Assembly (NCBI RefSeq): GCF_021390195.1
Contig: NZ_CP090003.1
Span: forward strand, 3,803,501 to 3,867,500
From: Flagellimonas sp. CMM7
Lineage (GTDB): Bacteria; Bacteroidota; Bacteroidia; Flavobacteriales; Flavobacteriaceae
Direction of reading: 5' to 3'
Length of the DNA: 64,000 nt
Each line of letters starts with the position of its first letter. The stretch's first letter is position 1. The position numbers and the translations under genes are program-made. Below the pieces are notes generated by a model, which was given only the letters and a program-made list of their open reading frames with translations, had not been told where the DNA came from and searched no databases. Below are positions 1 to 9,857 of this stretch, piece by piece.

Positions 1-1
1 T

Positions 2-1669
2 GAAGCTATAATACATTGTTTGTTGGCAGAAGGAGTGGATTTAATCTACGGATATCCAGGTGGAGCAATTATGCCCGTATATGATGAGCTATACAAGTTT
101 CAGGATAAATTAACACATATCTTAACCAGACACGAACAAGGAGCTACCCATGCTGCGCAGGGTTATGCAAGAGTTAGCGGAAAAGTAGGAGTCGCTATGG
201 CAACTTCAGGTCCTGGTGCCACAAATCTGGTCACTGGATTGGCAGATGCCCAAATAGACTCAACGCCAATGGTGTGCATAACTGGTCAAGTTCCCAGACA
301 TTTATTGGGTTCGGATGCCTTTCAGGAGACGGATATTGTTGGAATATCTACGCCAGTCACCAAATGGAACTATCAAGTTACCAAGGCTAGTGAGATTCCT
401 GAGATTATAGCAAAGGCTTTTTACATTGCTAAATCTGGCAGACCAGGTCCGGTATTGATAGACATCACCAAGAATGCTCAGTTTGACGAATTGGATTTTA
501 CTTACGAAAAATGCAAGGGTGTTCGTAGTTATAAACCCGTTCCAGAACCAAACGTAAAAGCAATTGAGGCAGCTGCTGAGCTCATCAATAATGCAAAAAG
601 ACCCTATATAGTTTTTGGGCAAGGAGTAATATTAGGTGAGGCAGAAGACGAATTGAAAGCGTTGGTGGAAAAAGCTGGAATTCCAGCGGCTTGGACCATT
701 TTAGGGCTGTCAGCAATGGACACTGATCATCCGCTAAATGTAGGTATGGTAGGAATGCATGGTAACTATGGCCCAAATGTATTGACCAATGAATGTGATT
801 TACTTATTGCTATAGGAATGCGCTTTGATGATAGGGTAACAGGTAGTTTGGACACTTATGCCAAACAAGCAAAAGTGATTCATTTTGAAATTGACCCTGC
901 GGAAATCAATAAAAATGTGAAAGCTGACGTGGCTGTTTTAGGAAACGCTAAACAGACCTTGGATTTATTACTTCCTTTGGTCAATAAAAATGAGCATGCC
1001 ACATGGAAGGCTGAGTTTGATAAGAGATATCAAATCGAATACGATACTGTAATCAAAGATGATGTGACACCTACAAAAGAGGGGCTTACAATGGGTGAGG
1101 TTATTGAGCAAATCAATATTTCCTCAAAACATAAGGCTGTCATCGTTACAGATGTGGGGCAGCACCAAATGATTGCCTGCAGATATGCCAAGTTTAAACA
1201 ATCCAAGAGCAATATAACTTCTGGAGGATTGGGAACTATGGGGTTTGCATTACCAGCGGCAATAGGTGCCAAAATGGGAGCAATGGACCGCGAAGTGGTT
1301 GCTGTTATTGGAGATGGTGGTTATCAAATGACAATTCAAGAGCTGGGAGTGATCTTTCAACATAATGTTCCGGTTAAAATTGTAGTATTGAACAACGACC
1401 ATTTAGGTATGGTACGGCAGTGGCAAGAGCTTTTCTTTGAAAGTAGATATGCTTCAACGGTAATGGTAAACCCTGATTTTGTGAAAATTGCAGAGGGCTA
1501 TCATATTAAATCGAGAAGAGTTGTGGAGCGCTCAGAATTAAAAGAAGCAGTTGCAGAGATGATAGCATCCAAAGACCCTTACTTTTTGGAAGTAAAGGTT
1601 GAGAAAGAAGACAATGTGTTTCCAATGATTCCTTCAGGAGCTTCTGTTTCAGATATCAGACTCAAGTAA
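2..1669 (+). CDS. ilvB: Acetolactate synthase large subunit (5' partial)
   Basis: This is the catalytic subunit of acetohydroxyacid synthase, which condenses pyruvate with pyruvate or 2-oxobutyrate as the first common step of valine, leucine and isoleucine synthesis. The reading frame is open to the left edge (codons from base 2 read EAIIHC before the LLAEG segment), so the TTG at 20 is not the start and the true N-terminus is a few residues upstream of the window. Visible hallmarks are the glycine-rich YGYPGG segment, the RHEQGA glutamate that activates thiamine diphosphate, and the GDGGYQM...VLNN thiamine-diphosphate/Mg motif near the C-terminus. About 555 codons are present, close to the family length. 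It heads an operon: the next ATG is 1 base after its stop. Confidence 0.97.
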   Translation, partial: EAIIHCLLAEGVDLIYGYPGGAIMPVYDELYKFQDKLTHILTRHEQGATHAAQGYARVSGKVGVAMATSGPGATNLVTGLADAQIDSTPMVCITGQVPRHLLGSDAFQETDIVGISTPVTKWNYQVTKASEIPEIIAKAFYIAKSGRPGPVLIDITKNAQFDELDFTYEKCKGVRSYKPVPEPNVKAIEAAAELINNAKRPYIVFGQGVILGEAEDELKALVEKAGIPAAWTILGLSAMDTDHPLNVGMVGMHGNYGPNVLTNECDLLIAIGMRFDDRVTGSLDTYAKQAKVIHFEIDPAEINKNVKADVAVLGNAKQTLDLLLPLVNKNEHATWKAEFDKRYQIEYDTVIKDDVTPTKEGLTMGEVIEQINISSKHKAVIVTDVGQHQMIACRYAKFKQSKSNITSGGLGTMGFALPAAIGAKMGAMDREVVAVIGDGGYQMTIQELGVIFQHNVPVKIVVLNNDHLGMVRQWQELFFESRYASTVMVNPDFVKIAEGYHIKSRRVVERSELKEAVAEMIASKDPYFLEVKVEKEDNVFPMIPSGASVSDIRLK

Positions 1670-1670
1670 G

Positions 1671-2252
1671 ATGAATCAAGCCAATATTTTAGATACACCA
1701 CAAGTGTACCCTGAATTACTTGTCAAGTGCAAGGAAGTAGGATTTACCATGCCTTCGGATATGTACATTGGGACATTTCTGAAAACATTGATTTCTTCTA
1801 AACCAAATGGCCGTTTTTTAGAATTGGGAACTGGGATGAGTTTATCTCTGGCATGGATGTTAGAAGGAATGGACAGGAATTCAGAGTTAATAAGCATTGA
1901 TAATGATAATGAACTTATTGAAATAGCAAGGCACTTTTTTAAAGAAGAGGAGAGACTCCAACTAATTTGTGCTGATGGAGATAAGTGGTTGCCTCAATAC
2001 AAGGGAGAAAGATTCGATTTAATCTTTGCAGATGCATGGCCGGGAAAGTATAGCTGTTTGGATGAAGTGTTGAAACTGGTTAAGGTTGGAGGCTTTTATG
2101 TGATTGATGATATGCGGAAACAAACCAATTGGCCTGCGGGTCACGAACACAATGCATCTTCATTAATCGAAGTATTGGAAGCAAAGGAAGATTTTACAAT
2201 TACAAAAATGGACTGGTCAACGGGAGTAGTAGTTGCCGTGAAAACAAAATAG
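1671..2252 (+). CDS. Class I SAM-dependent methyltransferase inside the ilv operon
   Basis: This 193-residue protein has a Rossmann methyltransferase core. The SAM loop FLELGTGMS is at about residues 60-68, the acidic end of strand 2 (SIDND) follows at about 85, and a FADAWPGKY segment resembles the FxDAxKxxY motif of O-methyltransferase family 3. No membrane segment or export signal is visible. The gene sits between ilvB (stop 1 base upstream) and ilvN (ATG 2 bases downstream), so it is almost certainly co-transcribed and probably translationally coupled. The two subunit genes of acetolactate synthase are normally adjacent, so this is an insertion into a conserved pair. The substrate is unknown. 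It could act on a small molecule linked to 2-oxoacid metabolism, or be a passenger. The fold assignment is firm; the function is not. Confidence 0.85.
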   Translation: MNQANILDTPQVYPELLVKCKEVGFTMPSDMYIGTFLKTLISSKPNGRFLELGTGMSLSLAWMLEGMDRNSELISIDNDNELIEIARHFFKEEERLQLICADGDKWLPQYKGERFDLIFADAWPGKYSCLDEVLKLVKVGGFYVIDDMRKQTNWPAGHEHNASSLIEVLEAKEDFTITKMDWSTGVVVAVKTK

Positions 2253-2254
2253 GT

Positions 2255-2782
2255 ATGGAAAAGCAATGGTACACCATCTCGGTTTATTCAGAGAACAATG
2301 TTGGATTATTAAATAGAATATCGGGAATATTCTTAAAGAGACACATTAATATAGAAAGTTTAAATGTCTCTAAATCAGAAATAGAGAATGTTTCTAAATT
2401 TACTATAGTTGTAGTTGCTCCAGAGGATTGGGTGAGAAAAATAGTAGGTCAGATAGAGAAGCAAGTAGAAGTGATAAAAGCTTACTATCACACAGATGAT
2501 GAAACCATTTATCAAGAATCTGCCTTGTTTAAGATAGCATCAGATCTATTGTTTGATGAAAGACAGATTCAGAACATTATCAAAGAAAGCAATTCACAAA
2601 TTGTAACCGTGGCCAGGGACTTTTTTGTTTTGGCCAAAACAGGACGCCGTCATGAAATTGATGAAATGCATGATGCTCTAGAACCATACGGAATTATGCA
2701 ATTTGTCCGCTCAGGTAGAATTGCAGTAAGTAAGGCTACAATGCCAATAACAAGTATTTTAGAAGAATTTCAAAATCAATAA
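2255..2782 (+). CDS. ilvN: Acetolactate synthase small (regulatory) subunit
   Basis: This 175-residue regulatory subunit of acetohydroxyacid synthase binds valine and stimulates the large subunit. An ACT domain occupies roughly residues 4-75 (YTISVYSENNVGLLNRI and the following INIESL strand), followed by the small-subunit C-terminal domain ending near the GRIAVSK segment. The ATG at 2255 is chosen because it follows the methyltransferase stop by 2 bases and begins the conserved MEKQWYTISVY start. A longer in-frame reading from 2129 would overlap the methyltransferase and adds 42 unconserved residues. ilvC follows after 24 bases. Confidence 0.95.
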   Translation: MEKQWYTISVYSENNVGLLNRISGIFLKRHINIESLNVSKSEIENVSKFTIVVVAPEDWVRKIVGQIEKQVEVIKAYYHTDDETIYQESALFKIASDLLFDERQIQNIIKESNSQIVTVARDFFVLAKTGRRHEIDEMHDALEPYGIMQFVRSGRIAVSKATMPITSILEEFQNQ

Positions 2783-2806
2783 ATAGCACAAAATCAAAAA
2801 CTAAAA

Positions 2807-4282
2807 ATGACAAATTATTTTAATACGCTATCACTACGGGATAAATTGGAACAGTTGGGAAAATGCAGATTCATGGATTCCAGTGAATTTGCTGATGGTG
2901 TTACTGCGTTGAAAGGAAAGAAAATTGTAATTGTAGGCTGTGGTGCCCAAGGCTTAAACCAAGGCTTGAATATGAGGGATTCGGGGCTGGATATTTCGTA
3001 TACCTTAAGGGAAGCTGCAATTAAAGAGCAAAGGCAATCCTATAAAAATGCCAAAGAGAATAACTTTAATGTAGGTACCTATGAAGAATTGATTCCTTCT
3101 GCTGATTTGGTTATCAATCTTACACCAGATAAGCAACATACCAATGTTGTTAGCATGGTAATGCCTTTAATGAAAAATGGGGCTACACTTTCCTATTCCC
3201 ATGGGTTTAACATTGTAGAAGAAGGAATGCAGATTAGAAAAGACCTTACTGTAATTATGGTTGCACCTAAGAGCCCTGGTTCTGAGGTTCGCGAAGAATA
3301 CAAGAGAGGTTTTGGAGTGCCTACCTTGATTGCGGTACACCCAGAAAACGACCCTGAAGGTAAAGGGTTGGCACAAGCAAAAGCATATGCTGCTGGCACA
3401 GGTGGGCATAAAGCGGGAGTATTGGAGTCTTCTTTTGTTGCAGAAGTAAAATCAGATTTAATGGGAGAGCAAACCATTCTTTGTGGATTATTGCAAACAG
3501 GTTCCATTTTGTCTTTTGATAAGATGTTGGAGAAAGGAATTGATGCGGGATATGCTTCAAAATTGATTCAGTATGGATGGGAAACCATTACCGAAGGATT
3601 AAAACATGGAGGAATCACCAATATGATGGATAGATTGTCCAACCCTGCCAAAATAAAAGCTTTTGATTTGGCCGAAGAATTAAAGGAAATTATGCGTCCT
3701 TTATTTCAAAAGCATATGGACGATATTATGAGCGGTCATTTTTCTAAGACTATGATGGAAGATTGGGCCAATGATGATAAGAATTTATTGGATTGGAGAT
3801 CAGCGACTGGTGAAACATCTTTTGAAAAAACTCCTGCAAGCGCAGATGCAATATCAGAACAAGAATTCTATGACAATGGGGTGTTAATGGTGGCTTTTGT
3901 GAAGTCAGGAGTTGAGTTGGCTTTTGAAACTATGACTGAATCTGGAATTATAGATGAATCAGCCTACTACGAATCTTTGCATGAGACACCTTTGATTGCT
4001 AATACTATAGCACGTAAAAAATTGTTCGAAATGAATCGTGTAATATCCGATACAGCGGAATATGGTTGTTATTTATTTGACCATGCCTGTAAGCCTTTAT
4101 TGTCAGATTTCATGAAAACGGTCGACACTGATATCATTGGCAAAAAGTATGGTGATGGAAAAGATAATGGTGTTGACAATGTTAAACTTATTGCGGTGAA
4201 CAAGGCTTTGCGTGAACACCCTGTCGAAATTGTAGGTACAAGATTGAGAGAATCAATGACAGCTATGAAACCCATAGCTTAG
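2807..4282 (+). CDS. ilvC: Ketol-acid reductoisomerase, class II
   Basis: This enzyme carries out the NADPH-dependent isomeroreduction of acetolactate or acetohydroxybutyrate to the dihydroxy acids of valine and isoleucine synthesis. At 491 residues it is the long class II form (two knotted C-terminal domains) rather than the short class I enzyme of about 330. The nucleotide-binding loop [11 protein letters not shown] is at about residues 44-54. Metal-binding acidic residues are expected in the [11 protein letters not shown] helix and the [11 protein letters not shown] helix, both present. It follows ilvN by 24 bases in the same operon. Confidence 0.97.
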   Translation: MTNYFNTLSLRDKLEQLGKCRFMDSSEFADGVTALKGKKIVIVGCGAQGLNQGLNMRDSGLDISYTLREAAIKEQRQSYKNAKENNFNVGTYEELIPSADLVINLTPDKQHTNVVSMVMPLMKNGATLSYSHGFNIVEEGMQIRKDLTVIMVAPKSPGSEVREEYKRGFGVPTLIAVHPENDPEGKGLAQAKAYAAGTGGHKAGVLESSFVAEVKSDLMGEQTILCGLLQTGSILSFDKMLEKGIDAGYASKLIQYGWETITEGLKHGGITNMMDRLSNPAKIKAFDLAEELKEIMRPLFQKHMDDIMSGHFSKTMMEDWANDDKNLLDWRSATGETSFEKTPASADAISEQEFYDNGVLMVAFVKSGVELAFETMTESGIIDESAYYESLHETPLIANTIARKKLFEMNRVISDTAEYGCYLFDHACKPLLSDFMKTVDTDIIGKKYGDGKDNGVDNVKLIAVNKALREHPVEIVGTRLRESMTAMKPIA

Positions 4283-4318
4283 ATTTGAGTTTCAGTTAAA
4301 TTGGGAACCAATAACCAG

Positions 4319-5584
4319 ATGAAAGAAACGGCAGCTACATATTTTCCGCAGATAGCTGATATTTATGAGGCTGCCGATATCATTAAGCAGGTTGCGGGTG
4401 AAACTCCCTTGCAGCAAAGTATTCGTTACTCAAAGAAGTATGATGCCAACATTCTGCTCAAGAGAGAGGATTTACAACGTGTAAGAAGTTATAAGATCCG
4501 CGGTGCTTTTAATAAGATAAGCTCTCTTACCAAGGAAGAGCTAAAAAATGGTGTGGTTTGCGCCAGTGCGGGAAACCATGCACAGGGAGTTGCATTTGCT
4601 TGCAACCACTTAGGGGTTAAAGGAACCATTTTTATGCCTGCGGTTACTCCAAAACAAAAGATAGACCAAACCAGAATGTTTGGTGGGGACTGGATAAAAG
4701 TGGTGTTGGAAGGGGATACTTTTGATGATTCCCAAAAGGCGGCTAAGTTGTTTTGCAACGAACATGATAAAACCTTTGTTCATCCTTTTGATGATACCAA
4801 AACAATAGAAGGCCAGGCTACTATTGGATTGGAGCTATTAAACCAATCAGAAAAACCAATAGATTACGTTTTTGTTGCTGTAGGTGGGGGAGGATTGGCA
4901 TCTGGACTATGTGGTACGTTTCAAGCGCTATCTCCCAAAACCAAAATCATTGGTATAGAACCCGAAGGTGCTCCCTCTATGAAAACGTCCATGGAAAAAG
5001 GAGAATTGATTGAACTGCCTCAAATTGATAAGTTTATCGATGGTGCAGCGGTTCAGAAAGTTGGGCAATACACTTTTCCTATTTGTAGAGACTATCTGCA
5101 CAAGATGGAAACTGTTCCAGAAGGAAAGGTATGTCAGACTATTTTGGATTTATACAACAGAGATGCCATTGTGGTTGAACCGGCCGGAGCTTTAACCATT
5201 ACTGCCTTAGATGATTTTAAAGACGAAATAAAAGACAAAACGGTGGTGTGTATTGTTAGTGGCAGTAACAACGACATTACACGTACAGCAGAGATAAAGG
5301 AAAGAGCTTTGTTGTATAGTAATTTAAAACATTATTTCATCATTCGTTTTCCGCAACGCCCAGGAGCGTTAAAAGAATTTGTAGCAGATATTTTGGGGCC
5401 AGATGATGATATCACGCATTTTGAATATTCTAAAAAATCGAGCAGGGAAAATGCACCTGCAATTGTTGGGATTGAATTAAAGTCTTCTGAAGATTTGAAA
5501 CCATTGATCAAACGAATGAAAATCAATAATTTTTTTGGAGATTATCTCAATAACAAACCAGATCTTTTTCAATATTTGGTATAA
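4319..5584 (+). CDS. ilvA: Threonine dehydratase (ammonia-lyase)
   Basis: This PLP enzyme deaminates threonine to 2-oxobutyrate, the first committed step of isoleucine synthesis. The PLP lysine lies in RSYKIRGAFNKI and the phosphate-binding glycine loop in VGGGGLASG. A single ACT-like regulatory domain occupies the C-terminal 90 residues or so (HYFIIRFPQRPGALKEF), as in the short Bacillus-type IlvA of about 420 residues. The ATG at 4319 gives 421 residues. An in-frame TTG at 4301 is possible but less likely. It is last in the ilv operon, 36 bases after ilvC. Because threonine-derived 2-oxobutyrate is supplied here, a citramalate route to isoleucine would be optional in this organism. Confidence 0.95.
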   Translation: MKETAATYFPQIADIYEAADIIKQVAGETPLQQSIRYSKKYDANILLKREDLQRVRSYKIRGAFNKISSLTKEELKNGVVCASAGNHAQGVAFACNHLGVKGTIFMPAVTPKQKIDQTRMFGGDWIKVVLEGDTFDDSQKAAKLFCNEHDKTFVHPFDDTKTIEGQATIGLELLNQSEKPIDYVFVAVGGGGLASGLCGTFQALSPKTKIIGIEPEGAPSMKTSMEKGELIELPQIDKFIDGAAVQKVGQYTFPICRDYLHKMETVPEGKVCQTILDLYNRDAIVVEPAGALTITALDDFKDEIKDKTVVCIVSGSNNDITRTAEIKERALLYSNLKHYFIIRFPQRPGALKEFVADILGPDDDITHFEYSKKSSRENAPAIVGIELKSSEDLKPLIKRMKINNFFGDYLNNKPDLFQYLV

Positions 5585-5745
5585 TCGATATAACAATTTT
5601 AAAATCTTTTCTGATAAAGGTTGAACTAAAACGTTTTCGTAGTTAAACCGTTGAAAATAAAGAGGTTTTAAGCCATTTTTGTATTAGCTTCGTGTGAAAT
5701 TTAAGCTAATAAACAGTGTTAACTATAAATTAAAAGCATAGGATT

Positions 5746-7335
5746 ATGCCAGTTAAAACAGCAATACCTGAAGAATTCCAAATTACATCAAAAATACATC
5801 AAAAGACCTATTTGGTAAATGGTGAATTAAAGGAGTGGGAAGGGAACAATACTACAGTAATATCAACAATCTCTTCTACAGAAGAATACGCACATACCGT
5901 TTTAGGAAGCATTCCAGATATGGGGGAAACTGAAGCATTAGAAGCTTTGGATGCAGCAGTGGGAGCTTATAATCAAGGTCAGGGTGTCTGGCCAACCATG
6001 AAGGTAAAAGACCGTATTGAATGTATGGAGTCTTTTGTAAAAAAAATGGAGGGGAAGAGAGAGGAGGTGGTAAAGCTCTTAATGTGGGAAATTGGAAAAT
6101 CATTGCCAGACTCGCAAAAGGAATTTGATCGTACCGTTGAATACATTTATGATACCATTGAGGATTATAAAAAACTAGATCGCGATTCTGCAAAGTTTCA
6201 AAAACATGATGGCGTATATGCTCATATCCGAAGAGGACCATTGGGTGTGGTTTTATGCCTAGGACCATACAATTACCCTTTAAATGAAACCTTTGCATTA
6301 TTGATTCCCGCAATCATTATGGGAAACACCACAGTTTTTAAGCCAGCCAAGCATGGAGTCTTATTAATAACCCCGCTGTTGGATGCTTTTCAGAGCAGTT
6401 TTCCAAAAGGCGTTGTTAATATTTTGTTTGGAAGGGGTAGAGCGGTAGCGGCTCCTATTATGAAAACAGGTAAGGTAGACGTATTGGCTTTGATTGGAAA
6501 CAGCAAATCTGCCAATGCTTTACAAGACCAACATCCAAAAAGTAACCGATTGAGATTAGTGTTGGGACTTGAGGCTAAAAACCCAGCTATTATTTTGCCA
6601 GATGCAGATTTGGATTTAACCATAAATGAATGTTTGGCCGGAACACTTTCGTTTAACGGGCAACGTTGTACCGCATTAAAAGTGGTTTATGTACATGAAG
6701 ATGTAAAAGATGAATTCTTAAAACGGTTCTCAGAAAAAGTTGACGCATTAAAATTTGGGAACCCATGGGATGATGGTGTTAAATTAACACCCTTGCCAGA
6801 ACCTGGAAAACCGGCTTACATTCAAGAATTATTGGATGATGCCAAAGGTAAAGGGGCCAAAATAAAAAATAAAAAAGGTGGAAAACAATCAGATAATTAT
6901 ATCTGGCCAGCAGTTTTATACCCCGTCTCCAAAGACATGAGAGTGTATGAAGAAGAGCAATTTGGACCTATTATTCCCGTGGTTTCTTTTAAAGATATAG
7001 AAGAGCCGTTGGATGATATGGCTGAGTCTAATTATGGTCAACAGGTAAGCTTGTTTGGAAAAGATGTGTATACCTTATCACCTTTGATTGATACGCTTGC
7101 TAATTTGGTCTGTAGAGTTAATTTGAACAGTTCTTGTCAAAGAGGCCCAGATGTTTACCCGTTTACCGGGAGAAAGGATTCTGCTCAATCTACTTTAAGT
7201 GTTCATGATGCATTACGGTCTTTCTCCATCCGGACTTTTGTTGCGTTTAAGGATAATGAACTGAACAATGAAACCATTGAGCAATTGTTGGAAGCAAAAG
7301 TGAGCAATTTTCTGAGTACCGATTATATTTTGTAG
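5746..7335 (+). CDS. gapN: NADP-dependent non-phosphorylating glyceraldehyde-3-phosphate dehydrogenase
   Basis: This 529-residue aldehyde dehydrogenase is of the GapN type and is expected to oxidise glyceraldehyde-3-phosphate directly to 3-phosphoglycerate while making NADPH. Active-site landmarks of the family are present: the asparagine in [10 protein letters not shown], the general-base glutamate in GLEAKNPAI, and the nucleophilic cysteine in [10 protein letters not shown]. The C-terminal [15 protein letters not shown] segment is also typical. It stands alone, with 161 bases upstream and convergent genes downstream. The substrate assignment rests on resemblance to GapN within the aldehyde dehydrogenase superfamily, so a related aldehyde remains possible. 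Confidence 0.85.
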   Translation: MPVKTAIPEEFQITSKIHQKTYLVNGELKEWEGNNTTVISTISSTEEYAHTVLGSIPDMGETEALEALDAAVGAYNQGQGVWPTMKVKDRIECMESFVKKMEGKREEVVKLLMWEIGKSLPDSQKEFDRTVEYIYDTIEDYKKLDRDSAKFQKHDGVYAHIRRGPLGVVLCLGPYNYPLNETFALLIPAIIMGNTTVFKPAKHGVLLITPLLDAFQSSFPKGVVNILFGRGRAVAAPIMKTGKVDVLALIGNSKSANALQDQHPKSNRLRLVLGLEAKNPAIILPDADLDLTINECLAGTLSFNGQRCTALKVVYVHEDVKDEFLKRFSEKVDALKFGNPWDDGVKLTPLPEPGKPAYIQELLDDAKGKGAKIKNKKGGKQSDNYIWPAVLYPVSKDMRVYEEEQFGPIIPVVSFKDIEEPLDDMAESNYGQQVSLFGKDVYTLSPLIDTLANLVCRVNLNSSCQRGPDVYPFTGRKDSAQSTLSVHDALRSFSIRTFVAFKDNELNNETIEQLLEAKVSNFLSTDYIL

Positions 7336-7353
7336 TAGTCTTTTGGAAGGTGC

Positions 7354-7827
7354 TCAGGAATCGGGAATGGTAATTATTTCATATTTCCAATTCTTTTTTA
7401 TTTTATGACCTTTTAAGAGGTTTGGTGGTTTTATACCTCCATAGATAAAAGTAGCGGCAGGTATGGATAATAGAATTGCAGCTGAATTTTGAGTGATAAC
7501 ATAAATAAGAAACCCCACTGTAAGTGCCGTAGCAGCATTATAATAGAAAAATCCACTAATAATAATAGAAGCAAGCAGAGGATTCCGTTTCAGTTTTATA
7601 ATTTCATCGATTGCTACTTTTCTATGTTTTATGAGAATATAGTTTTTGTCCAAAATTGCAAACCTACCCGATAAGCGTTCTCCATTTTTAGTCTTTAGTC
7701 TTATCCGTTTATGTTCTTTTATAATTATTTGTTTTTGTAGGGTAGAATTTGTGATTTTGAGAGCTTTGTTTTGTGAAAAAGTTATAATAGTAAAAAGCAA
7801 GCTAAATAATAGAAAATGTATTTTCAT
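7354..7827 (-). CDS. Exported or membrane protein of unknown function
   Basis: This is a hypothetical protein of 157 residues. The N-terminus (MKIHFLLFSLLFTIITFSQ) is a Sec signal peptide, so the start is placed at 7827 rather than at 7911, where an in-frame reading would put 28 unrelated residues before the signal. Residues about 30-75 contain a basic, strand-rich stretch (RIRLKTKNGERLSGRF) that resembles a small SH3-like barrel. Two hydrophobic segments follow (around LLASIIISGFFYYNAATA and AAILLSIPAATFIYGGI). It lies 40 bases downstream of the lipoprotein gene at 7868-8347, so the two may be co-transcribed. The family is not recognised. Confidence 0.7.
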   Translation of the reverse strand: MKIHFLLFSLLFTIITFSQNKALKITNSTLQKQIIIKEHKRIRLKTKNGERLSGRFAILDKNYILIKHRKVAIDEIIKLKRNPLLASIIISGFFYYNAATALTVGFLIYVITQNSAAILLSIPAATFIYGGIKPPNLLKGHKIKKNWKYEIITIPDS

Positions 7828-7867
7828 TTTTAAAGTTTCTGATAAAAAAACGAACATATAATATGTC

Positions 7868-8347
7868 CTAATTACAATCTCCAATACAAGGTTCTGCACC
7901 CTCATAATCACTATCCGTTATTTGAAAAAGGAATTTGTCTTTACCGATTGAGACATAGTCCGTGTCTCTTAATAAATTTCTGTTGGCTGGATTGAAAGCA
8001 GGAACTCCCGTTTGCATGAATTCAATTGTGTACGTTGCTTTTTTTTCTTTATTGAAAATTACAGTTATAGAATCTGCTTCAAGAGATGCTACAGGATTAT
8101 CTATTAGTTGCTCCTTTGCAAGGTCATCCCAAGGTCCTCCGCTTCTAGTAAGCACTGAGCCTTCCAATTGGTTGGATGTATTTAATAAAGTCTCATTATA
8201 CCTGCTGGGTTCGCCATTTTTATAGAATTGCAGGACAATTTGAAAAGAAGAGCTGTTTTGAATAACATATTGCCTATCAAACATGGGAGCCTCGGGACCA
8301 CAAGCCAGAATTAAAAATAGTAGGGTAATTAGAGTTGTGTTTTTCAT
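7868..8347 (-). CDS. Small lipoprotein of unknown function
   Basis: This 159-residue protein has a lipoprotein signal: a short positively charged N-terminus, a hydrophobic core and the lipobox LILAC with C16 as the predicted lipidated residue. The mature part is strand-rich with no recognised domain. The C-terminus carries two more cysteines (EPCIGDCN). It is upstream of the exported protein gene at 7354-7827. The function is unknown. Confidence 0.75.
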   Translation of the reverse strand: MKNTTLITLLFLILACGPEAPMFDRQYVIQNSSSFQIVLQFYKNGEPSRYNETLLNTSNQLEGSVLTRSGGPWDDLAKEQLIDNPVASLEADSITVIFNKEKKATYTIEFMQTGVPAFNPANRNLLRDTDYVSIGKDKFLFQITDSDYEGAEPCIGDCN

Positions 8348-8722
8348 AGTATTATAAATAAGTTAGTTAGGTCAATTATTAACCCCAACCTTAATGGTAC
8401 TTTTCTATTTTTCCCTCTAACAACTCATCTTAGGCTTTTGTCTTTTCAGGAATACCTGGCTTTTTAGGATAATACCCTTCTTTGTGGCAGGGGAGAATTA
8501 AAAATATTGGAAGAACAAAAAATGGCAAACGGATTTTGCAGCCTTGTTTCATATTGTAGCATAGGTTTGGTTAAACAATAGGGGCGCTGCTGTAAATCCA
8601 AATTGAACTGTATCCTATGAAACTAGGAAAAGCTTACATTTTTAACTTTAAGAATTGATGAATAGACTGTTTGAATTGATAAATCTGGAGGTGTGAGAAA
8701 AATATTTTTCTAGAGATCAAAT
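8348..8722. other. Intergenic stretch without a recognisable gene
   Basis: This is about 375 bases between the lipoprotein start and the leu-operon terminator. Only very short reading frames occur (for example a 13-codon ATG frame near 8617). No structured RNA, repeat or promoter box could be supported. It may hold the promoter of the minus-strand lipoprotein gene. Confidence 0.5.
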
Positions 8723-8762
8723 AAAAAAGGGGGCATTTTTAACAAAATGCCCCCTTTTTTTT
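8723..8762. terminator. Bidirectional-looking rho-independent terminator after leuB
   Basis: This is a perfect GC-rich hairpin: AAAAAAGGGGGCATTTT (8723-8739), a 4-base loop, then AAAATGCCCCCTTTTTT from 8744. A and T runs on both sides let it act in either direction. It lies 15 bases beyond the leuB stop and so should end the leu operon on the minus strand. Confidence 0.9.
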
Positions 8763-8777
8763 ATTCCTAATGTATTT

Positions 8778-9833
8778 TTATAAATTCTCAGCCAACCAGT
8801 CTCCAACTTCACTGGTTTTATAAGCTTTTCCACCTTCGGAAAGATCTTCAGTGACAACACCTTCAGCTAAGGACTTATTTACTACAGTTCTTATTGCTTC
8901 AGCTTCATTCTTTAAATCAAAATCTTCAAAAAGCATAGCTGCGGATAAAACAGTAGCCAACGGATTGGCAATATCCTTATCTGCGGCCTGTGGATAAGAT
9001 CCATGGATAGGCTCATACAATTTGGATTTCTCTCCTACAGATGCAGAAGGCATTAATCCCATAGAACCTGAAATTACAGAAGCTTCATCAGTTAGAATAT
9101 CACCAAAAAGGTTTTCGGTAATAATAACATCATAGTCGCTTGGCCATTGCACCAAGCGCATGGCAACGGCATCAACAAATTCATAAGAAACTTCTACCTC
9201 AGGATAGTCCTTCTCCATAGCCTGTACCGTTTCTCTCCAGAGACGGGAAGATTCCAATACGTTGGCCTTATCAACACAACAAAGCCTTTTTGAGCGACCC
9301 ATGGCCATTTCAAAACCCTTTTTTGCCAAACGCTGAATCTCAGCACGGGTATACGTCATAGTATCAAAAGCGGTATTGCCATTGTCTTTTCTACCTCTTT
9401 CACCAAAATAAACACCTCCCGTTAACTCTCTTAGTATAATCAGGTCGGTACCCTCAATACGTTCTCTTTTTAAGGGAGACTTATCGATTAATGAAGGAAA
9501 GGTAAACGTAGGTCTAACATTAGCGAAAAGTCCTAGTTTTTGCCTCATTTTAAGCAAACCTTGTTCTGGACGTACTTTCGCAGAAGGGTCATTGTCAAAA
9601 CGAGGATGGCCAATGGCACCAAATAACACAGCGTCCGCTGCATCGCATATGGCATGGGTTTCTTCTGGATAAGGTTCCCCGACCGCATCAATAGCTGCAG
9701 CACCAGTTAGTGCCGGCGTCCAGTTTATTTCATGATTAAATTTCGTAGCGACTGCATTAGATACTTTTACAGCTTGATCTATTACTTCGGGACCAATTCC
9801 ATCTCCTGCCAATAAGGCTATATTTAATTTCAT
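8778..9833 (-). CDS. leuB: 3-isopropylmalate dehydrogenase
   Basis: LeuB oxidatively decarboxylates 3-isopropylmalate to 2-oxoisocaproate with NAD in leucine synthesis. The 351 residues show the family signatures: N-terminal LLAGDGIGPEV, the substrate-binding RELTGGVYFGERG segment, and the metal-binding NLFGDILTDEAS motif. The NAD-specific region HGSYPQAADKDIANP is also present. It is the last gene of the minus-strand leu operon, 24 bases after the synthase gene, and is followed at once by a strong hairpin terminator. Confidence 0.96.
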   Translation of the reverse strand: MKLNIALLAGDGIGPEVIDQAVKVSNAVATKFNHEINWTPALTGAAAIDAVGEPYPEETHAICDAADAVLFGAIGHPRFDNDPSAKVRPEQGLLKMRQKLGLFANVRPTFTFPSLIDKSPLKRERIEGTDLIILRELTGGVYFGERGRKDNGNTAFDTMTYTRAEIQRLAKKGFEMAMGRSKRLCCVDKANVLESSRLWRETVQAMEKDYPEVEVSYEFVDAVAMRLVQWPSDYDVIITENLFGDILTDEASVISGSMGLMPSASVGEKSKLYEPIHGSYPQAADKDIANPLATVLSAAMLFEDFDLKNEAEAIRTVVNKSLAEGVVTEDLSEGGKAYKTSEVGDWLAENL

Positions 9834-9857
9834 ATATACTTTTTATAGGTTGGTTTC

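Noticed and set aside
20..22. TTG start for IlvB
   Set aside because: The frame is open upstream to base 2 and reads family-like residues (EAIIHC), so the real start is outside the window.
5876..6313. 145-codon frame antisense to gapN
   Set aside because: It mirrors a well-supported gene on the other strand, has no family motif and no start context.
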